Source of the DNA: Liolophura sinensis
Taxonomy: Eukaryota > Mollusca > Polyplacophora > Chitonida > Chitonidae
Assembly: GCF_032854445.1 (NCBI RefSeq)
Contig: NC_088295.1
Span: forward strand, 53,053,249-53,117,248
DNA: 64,000 nucleotides
Reading direction: 5' to 3'
Part shown: positions 50,201 to 59,200 of the stretch, in pieces
Layout of the letters: every line of letters starts with the position of its first letter
Numbering within the stretch: the stretch's first letter is position 1
The notes under the pieces: model-generated
Databases searched by the model: none
The model's input: only the letters and a program-made list of their open reading frames with translations
Told to the model about the DNA's origin: nothing
Translations under genes and position numbers: made by a program

Positions 50201-53200
50201 TTTCAGCTACATGTAGTTATGTATTCTAATCCTCGAGGTCTGACGATTTTACCTCATAATACATGTAATGATGGCATTAAAAAAGCCGAATTCATGATAT
50301 CTGTTGAAGTGAAGTGATAGTGTATGAGGAACTTCACAGCTTCAATCAGTAACTATAGTACACCTGATAACGTACAAATCTGAAATATTCATGTTCAAAT
50401 GCATATTTTCTGAGGTCTCAGAGAAAAAACCATCAAAAATCCTACCATATTTTGGAAAGTTCTTGAACTGGTAACCTTGACTTCTCAAAGAATTCCTTAG
50501 CAATATTGCCTGTAAATTAAACATATACAGAACAAGTTGGTATATTTTCACAGTATATTTCACAAATGCATGATTTTTTAAGGACAGTTTTACAACTGTA
50601 ATCTGCCAAACATATAACAATTCCATTTCCCTTTAATTCTTTTCCCTTTAGTACATTTTGATATATACACTGCTACTAAGATGTCTTTCATTTATTTATT
50701 TCACTGATGTTTTACGCTGTACTCAAGAAAATTTCACTGATACGACAACGGTAGCATAATGGTGGGAGGAAATCGGGCAGAGCCCAGTGCAAACCCCCGC
50801 CCATTAGTAGTTTGCTGACAGACCTTCCCACGTACGGCCTGAGAGGAAGCTAGCATGGGAGGCTCCTGGTTTATACTCTGCTTTTATTTATTTTAATGGA
50901 GTTTTTACACTTAATCTTTCACATACAAGAATGATTCACAGAAATTAAGAACCTATGACATGCACCCCAGTAAACACATTGGTTCTGGTCTTGTTTCATT
51001 TATTTGCTTCTTGTTGTTTGGAACAACAACTTCAGATAGTAGGAATAATGGAATTACATTTAGCTCGGACCAGCTGGAAGACCAATCCTTCCAAATATAA
51101 CCTTTCTCTCTACTGTACATAAATCCCATGTAAAACATCCCACCTTTAATGACACCTGATAAATCTGGCTGCATTGTCTTAAACTGATTGATATAATACT
51201 CTCTCTGCTCATCCGATATTGTCCAAACATCATCAATACTTTCATTCTCGGAGCTGATGGAGGAGGTGTCGATGGTGTGACCTTCCAGGTGTTCCCACGA
51301 CTTTTTGGCACCTGATCCCAAAAGTCCTAGCAAACAGAAATACTTCTTTCAAAGGTCTTTATTTTATTAAACATTTATGGTTACTTGTATATGTAATTAT
51401 AAATTTGCAACATTAACATTTAGCTTATAGTGGTAATTCTCAGCTTAATTTTAACCTTAAACATTCAATTCAAACCAAAGCCTTATGCTCATGCTGCATT
51501 AGAGCAACATCTATTCAAGCCACCAAGATGATGCATGGCTGGTTACCACAATTTACTGATTTGACTGGTGTTTCATGCCATACTCAAATATATTTCACTT
51601 ATATGACAGTGGCCAGCATTATAGTAGAAGGAAACCTGTAGTTCATGATGGAAACCTCCAACCATATGAAGCAGTTACCAGCATGTTAAATTATTTATTA
51701 CCATGCTGTTACATTACAGGCTACTATGATTTTGAATAACCAGTTAGCATAATGTTACATTACTTATTTTCATGCTGTTACATTACTTATTACCATGTTG
51801 TTACATTACAGGATACTATGATGTTGAATAACCAGCATGTTAGGATTTCTGTAACAAAAGCTGTCGAGTTAGCGTTACCATGATGTTCATCATCCTCAAA
51901 CTGGGCCCACCCTCCACTGTCGTGTACGGAATTCAGAGTGAGGTTGTTCCGGGCTTGAGAAGGGATGATATGCCCCACAGGATGTACTGGCTGGACCCTT
52001 AGCCCTGGGGGAGGGGGCTGTGATGGGGGTTGCGTGATGACTGAGGGGTCCTCCTGAGACACCCCATCCCGGACCCTTATTCTTGGAGAGGTGGGTGGGG
52101 ATGTCTCATGGGGGAGCACTGGTGATTTGGAATTGTGTGCGGCTTCTCCTTTTGAGTCATTTACCACCTGAAGAAAGCAGAAGAAAAAATAACAGCGGGC
52201 AGTCCATCTTTAAGATTCAATTATACTGTTGATGAACCATTTTTACACCTGATGATAGTTCATGTATTGCTCAAGGTGATTAGGTATTACCTAATGATGG
52301 TTTAGGTATTGCTCAGAGTTATTATGTATCATAGGTATTGTTCTAGGTGATCAAGTATTTCCCAATGATGGTTCAGGTATTGCTCTGGGTGATTACATAT
52401 TACCTGAAGATGGTTAAGGTCTTATCTGGGTGATTATGTATTACCTGATAATGGTTCAGTTATTACTCACGGTGATCATGTATTTTCTGATGATGATTCA
52501 GTTATTACTCAGGGTGACTATGTATTACGTGATGATGGTTCAGTTATTACTCTGGGTGATTATATATTACCTGATGATGGTTCAGGTATTACTCTGGGTG
52601 ATTACATATTACTGATGATGGTTCAGGTATTACTCTGGGTGATTATATATTACCTGATGATGGTTCAGGTATTACTCTGGGTGATTACATATTACTGATG
52701 ATGGTTCAGGTATTACTCTGGGTGATTACATATTACTGATGATGGTTCAGGTATTACTCTGGGTGATTATATATTACCTGATAATGGTTCAGTTACTATT
52801 CACGGTGATTATGTATTTTCTGATGATGGTTTAGGTAATTATTCAGGGTGATTATGTATCAACTGAAAAACACACATGTAGAGGTATTGCTGAGGGTGAG
52901 TGTGAATTTCCTGAAGATTAGACTTGCTCAAAGTGAGTATGCATTACATGGGGATGAGACTTGTATTGCTCAGAGTGAGCATACATTACATGGGGATGAC
53001 ACTTGTATTGCTCAGAGTGAGTATACATTACCTGTGGAAGACACTTGTACTGCTCAAAGTGAGTATGCATTACATGGGGATGAGACTTGTATTGCTCAAA
53101 GTGAGTACGCATTACATGGGGATGACACTTGTATTGCTCAAAGTGAGTGTGCATTACATGGGGATGAGACTTGTATTGCTCAGAGTGAGTATACATGGGG

Positions 53201-56200
53201 ATGAGACTTGTATTGCTCAGAGTGAGTATACATGGGGATGAAACTGGTATTGCTCAGAGTGTGTATACATTACCTGAGGATGAAACTTGTACATGTATTG
53301 CTCAGAATAAGTCTGCATTATCTGAAAAGTAGACTTGTATTATTTAGGGTGATTATGCATTACCTGAGAATCAGATTTGCATTGCTCAATGTGAGTCTAC
53401 TCTCCTACTCTACTAAATGTGTTACCTGTGGATGGGGCTGGTATTGCGGGGCCCCCTCAGGTGGATGTCCTGGTACACCACGATACTGACCAGATAAATT
53501 ACGAGCATGTTTCTTGGTGGGTGGGGGCGGAAGCTGACCCATTGGTTGTTGACCAGATTTCCCACTAAGATATCAACAAAAAAGTTAAGTCACAAAATGC
53601 TTAAATACAGGTCAAATGTACTTCAAACTGAAAAATTATCAGAGTAAATACATGATCGTGAATTATTTTTCACAACCCAAACATGTTTATTTGCAAGACC
53701 AAAATGTGAATTAATATGTTGGGTTTGCTTTCGGTGAAGGGACAGACAATGAAGTACTTCATAATATATGTACTTGCATGTTGGAAACTGTTATATAATC
53801 TCGAGCAGTTAGTGAGGGCCTTTGTGTACTTCTGAGAAATGTATCTTAAGAGATTTTCTCCATATTACATGTACATACGCACATCTACAAGCAGTCCCAA
53901 TGACAAGTGACTTTAAAATGAATGAAAACAAAATTGAAGTTTAACAAAATTTCAGCAGCAAATTTCTCACCTACACGTACATATCAACAATGTCACATGG
54001 AAAATACAATACAGAGAAGCACTTTTGTCATATTTATTACACACTGTTGCTTTTTATTTTCATGTAACTTGTTAGTGATTTCACAAAAATCTATGAATTA
54101 TTCACAAATTTTCCATTAAATTGTTCTTTAAACAATGCCTCCTGGCACCAATCTCAAAAGCTGGCAGGAAAGACCATTTTTGCACTGAGTTGCCTGAAGG
54201 TACTACTAGTACTGAAAGTTATGGGCTATGTAATTCTGCAGCAAAGAATTAAAGTGTAGACTTTGCAGTCTACAGTTACTTACATATCACCAGCTGCAGC
54301 CTCCTGCTCTATCTCTGACACCCTCAGAGAGCCTGAAAAAATCCCAATTACCCCTTAATCTCATTCACTCTCACTCTACAGTACATGTAACTATGGGAAA
54401 AGACAGCACTGCAAACGCTCTACTTATTTTGTTTTTATATTTGGGGGTGGGTGGGGGGGGGGGTGATTTTTTTTTTTTTCGCAGACAGGGCCAGATCTAT
54501 AGCATTTTGAAATCCGTCAAAAGAGTCTGGGGTCCCAAATGATAATACCGTCATACTTTTGTGTTATTTACATGTACAAAAATGGTGAAACTGACCACTT
54601 TGCGAATCAAAAAGATGTTCACAGTATTTAGTATATCAACTCCTGGTAAGTATATCAACACCTGGCAAGAATACAGTATCAACACCTGGCAAGTATATTA
54701 ACATCTGGCAGGTATATTAACACCTGGCAAGTATATTAATACCTGGCAAGTATATCAACACCCAGTAAGCGTATCAACACCTGGACCATACTTTCAGCGG
54801 CACTGTATCACTGCACCTGCTTTTATATTCACCTATGCGAGAAGTTGTCAAACAGTGATAAAATAATGTTTTATTAGTTGGTAATAAGACTAAGCAGCCA
54901 TTTCAACTTTTAAAACTGTATTTAGAGCAGGGAAAAACTTTCTGTGACGTAGGAGTACCCCAACACTGGTAATATACATGTAGTTCGTAAAGCCCACCTT
55001 AGAATTCAAACATGGGAATGCATTTAATTCTTGTACAAAACGTCTAAAACAATACATGCCTGTATTTTTAAGCATAATTTTAAGCTTTCCAAGTCATGAA
55101 CATTCAATTCCCATTTTTAGCTACCTTTCTCTTTAAGTACACGGAGGCATGAAGTAAAAAACAACAACAGCAGCTTGACAGATTACCATCACTTGCCAGT
55201 AAATAAACAGAGCATCTATCACCATGGTCCTTATCAGTTATGGATCAAATCAGCGCTGTTTCAAGACCACGAACAGAATCCCACATAATGACTTTATTGT
55301 ACAAAACAAAATCCACCAAATGACTAAAGTCTACTGAATTATTTGATTGACGTATATGAAGCAAAGGCCTTACCTTGATCTAAATTACGCTTAAACTCAG
55401 GGAGAGGAACATCTGTAAACAAACAGAATAATCCATTTAAACCAATGCAGACATATGAAGATCTACGATTGTGGCTAATGTAAGCGCCTTGTGATTATGC
55501 ATTACAAACAATGCCATTGACTTTTTTTTATAAATTCGACTAGTTGGATGAAAACACGACACATTCCCATGGTGCTAGGTGTCACCTCCTTAAATTGTTT
55601 GAAACAACATTTGCAATCTTTTCTTTCAACTAATCAAATTTGAGTCAATCTGACAAATTGCACCATGTGAACTGGGCTTTGTGCTTTGTGACTAGATGAA
55701 AAAAAAAAAACAAAAAAAACGCCAACAAAGTATTATCTTCTTAAATTGGCCTTGTGTCCAAATGTTAAAGAGCAATAAATGAATATGTTCACAAAACTGC
55801 CAAAAAATGATTGTCCTATATGTGTGATTATCGTACATGTACGGCACCTTTGTGAAACTGGGCCGTGATTTAAGTACTTCCCAGTATGTGTCTGAGTTAT
55901 AAATACTTGTCATAAGTGGTGGGTATATGTTGGAACGACACAGGTAAGTACGTGTGAAGGGACTTTTTTGAAAAAAAAAAAACCTGAAGAGATATTTTGA
56001 GAGCTCATCATGCACAGGCCTAAATCATAATAACATGTTCGTAGATGTCCAAATAGCCCCGGCAAGAAAAACAGACAGCTTATACAAACCACTGATGAAC
56101 AAGCGATGTTCTGTGGAAATCTTGCAAAAACCACAACGTTTAGAAAGTAGCAGTGAGTCACGTAGCATGATTTCAAGCCTTTCACTGAATTTTCCAGCTT

Positions 56201-59200
56201 AGCATGAATGTTCTCATAAAATATGATCTGATATCAGAGGATATATAAACAAGCACGAAACAGTTAATCCAGATGTATTTAAGATTGGAAGCTATTAATG
56301 GTAACATGATGCCTAATCAAGACCCCTATTGTTATCAGTTGTCATGGAAACGTATTATGTTGCACAGAATTTACACTTAAGACAATTAATGAATAATCAT
56401 TATGAGTCATTATCGTATAACAGTCTTATTCCCCAAGCGTGTGAAGGTCAACAGCAGAATCTACCACCTTGGTCTGAGTGGCCTTGAGATGGCCTGATCA
56501 AGTGCTGATTAACTAATGTACTTAACCAGCGGTTAAACCACCATTTGTTAATTGTCTGTATGGCAGAATAAAGAAAAACAACAACAATACGAGAGAATAA
56601 AAGTGAAAGTGAAATCTGAATAGCTGTAGAGCTCTTATTAAATACAGTACATTGTGAAAACAGAATTGTTCTGTGCTTTCACCTTGATCACACTCACTGT
56701 TGATATGAAGTTAAGTGTACTTCCTTGTTTGACACACGATTATTTCATTTATCTCGCGTGTGGTGAGGTTTACCCTAGCTCTGCAGTGCAGAGATTACAT
56801 TCACTATCGCTGTTCTGTCATGTTCTATAAACTTCCCTTGAACACCTCTGTACATGTGGTGCTGTATCCTGTGGATTGATGCTGTGAATTCTAGGTAGGT
56901 GTCCTCAAGTGTTATCAGTGGTAAATCCATATGGGCCTAACACTGGTTCATATTTGATAAATTCCAACTCCAGATGCCATGTTTGAATGCTTCTAAACAC
57001 CTCGAAGTGAGAGGAACCATATATATATACAAGGGATATCACTGCCACTACTAGACCAGTTTGACCTTTTTACCCGATGCGACACACATAGGCTTAGTTT
57101 CGGAACTGGAGTGTGGAGTGGGGTGGGTGTAGAGGTACTAAACTAAGCTTACGCGCGAACCCATTCAATGTGTAAGTCGGCTTGCGTACACTGTATGTAC
57201 ATGTATGTGTATAGGGCTAGCAGCCAGCCAAAGAAAAATCAGGTGCAATGTATATAAGTGAACAGAGACCAATGTAAATTTACACAACATAGAACGATAT
57301 CAGTTTGAACCAAAAATCTACGACCATTTAATGTAGGAATCTGAAACACAATCTTTGTTTTAGAGTTCTTTTCCATGTATCCTTTAATGACTTATTATCA
57401 ACATTCATCAATAAAAAGATTTCTGAACAGAGTATTCTCGTGGTGTCAATCATGTAATGATAGTCAAGAAACTGGCCCCTTTATTATCTGACTTGTATGA
57501 ATCCTTGTGTTGCAAGGAGATTGCATTCAAAACATCGTGGTTGGAGTTGGAATCTGTCCCATTTCGCCCAGCTTTTTGCTTGTGTGGATTTACCATGATG
57601 AGACATAAGGATACCTACATGGAATTGACAGGTAAGATGTCTGAGAGTATAGATGTATACTTTTTCACGCCACCAGTATCGAGTCACTGGAGACTGCACA
57701 AAGTTGTTTCGTTAAACTTAAGACATGGGCTGTGTTAGTGTAAGTATTCGCTGCCCTACACAGCTATGGTGTACATCTCCATATAATCCTCTACAGCCCC
57801 TATTCAGTTTAAAATATTGTAATGCAAAAAAAAAAAACAAAAAAAAAAAACATTTCTTGGACACGAGCAATGCCAGAACAGAACCGAGATCACTGCACTG
57901 TAAGACCTGGATACAAATATTTGACCTCACTGGTCTAGGGCTTCTAGTAAGATATGAGGCAACATAAACCTCTTGGTTACAAAGTACCTCATGGAGAATA
58001 GGAAGGGAGGCCAGTTTATGTACAGCAGACAACCCACCTGAACTAATACTCTCTAAGGTGACTGGGAGTTTACTCTGGGCAACTGCTACCAGCTTCAGTG
58101 CCACGTAGAACTGACTGCGGCCAAACATCCCAAGTCGCTTTGCACCACATAGTTCCATTATCTGAAAACCAAAGATGAAGTGCACAACTGAATTGCTTCA
58201 AGAAAGATTGTCCTCTTACCAAGCTGTTTAGTTGGACCAGGTTAATCACTATTACCACTGATACTGCCTACAAAAACAACGAATCAAAGTTTTACATCAT
58301 AGGTTAATATACATGTTTTTGGGGTTTTTTTGGGGGGTTTTTTTCTAGTACTGTTCTCTACTGATTAAGAGGTACACTGTAATGATGGTACAAGTAGATG
58401 TAAGTGTCAGATTTCAAAGTCATGCTGCTTTAACATCCTGAAGGTAGTACATGTATCTTAGTACAACCTTATACATTACAAGTTGCTAGTTCGAGTACAC
58501 TGACAGTTGGTTGAGGAATATTTGGGTACGCCACATTCCTGGCTGCTCAACCTATAGTCACTGACAAGTACCCTCACAGACATGGTGGGGATCAGGAGGT
58601 GGCCTGAAAAAGCACTCCAATTACCTCAGGTTGGTCATATCTATGTCATAACATCTCCCCTTCCCATCCAAGCACACAATGTTGTAATAGTAATCCTAGG
58701 GTATTGTTTTCATGTGGTACTGTTATGTTTTCAAGACGGTTGCCATTATCTAACATGGGTAAATACAATTTTAGGACCGTGCCCATTAGCTGACTATTGT
58801 AGCTTTTCTTTTCTGACTGTGATGATCTTAATCTCTTGTATTATTTTTGCAACGTAATTTTTAAGTTTTGGAATTGGGTTATTTATAATACCATCATTTT
58901 GCAGTATCTTAAATAAAGTCAACAAAGAAATATAAAGTCTAGAAGTTTGACTGTCGGTGACGAGTCAAGTGTTCGTGTGAGCCGTCAAATGGTGAAGCAA
59001 ATGGTGGTTGTGACAAAATCCCTTGTGACAATATAGCCTAAGGGCATTTTTTACCTGAAATGATACTTTATTAGATTACCATTACAAAATTGCGTGCGGC
59101 GATAGTAAGAGGAGATTATACGACATGGATCTGAGCAACCTGAGGTAAGTGGAGTGCTTGTTCAAGCCGCCTCCCCACTCTGACTGTAGGTCGAGCAGTC

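Noticed and set aside
52205-52850. C/D-box snoRNA-like TGATGA and CTGA motifs
   Set aside because: They belong to every 42-bp unit, with no terminal stem or correct box spacing.
52848-53241. Overlapping open frames of 14-residue repeats
   Set aside because: Direct product of the 42-bp minisatellite; open in several frames on both strands, as expected for a period divisible by 3.
12470-53405. Homology between the two 42-bp arrays (12470-12965 and 52205-53405)
   Set aside because: Aligned at the shared CTGGG the units match at only about 13 of 42 positions, near chance; common period only.
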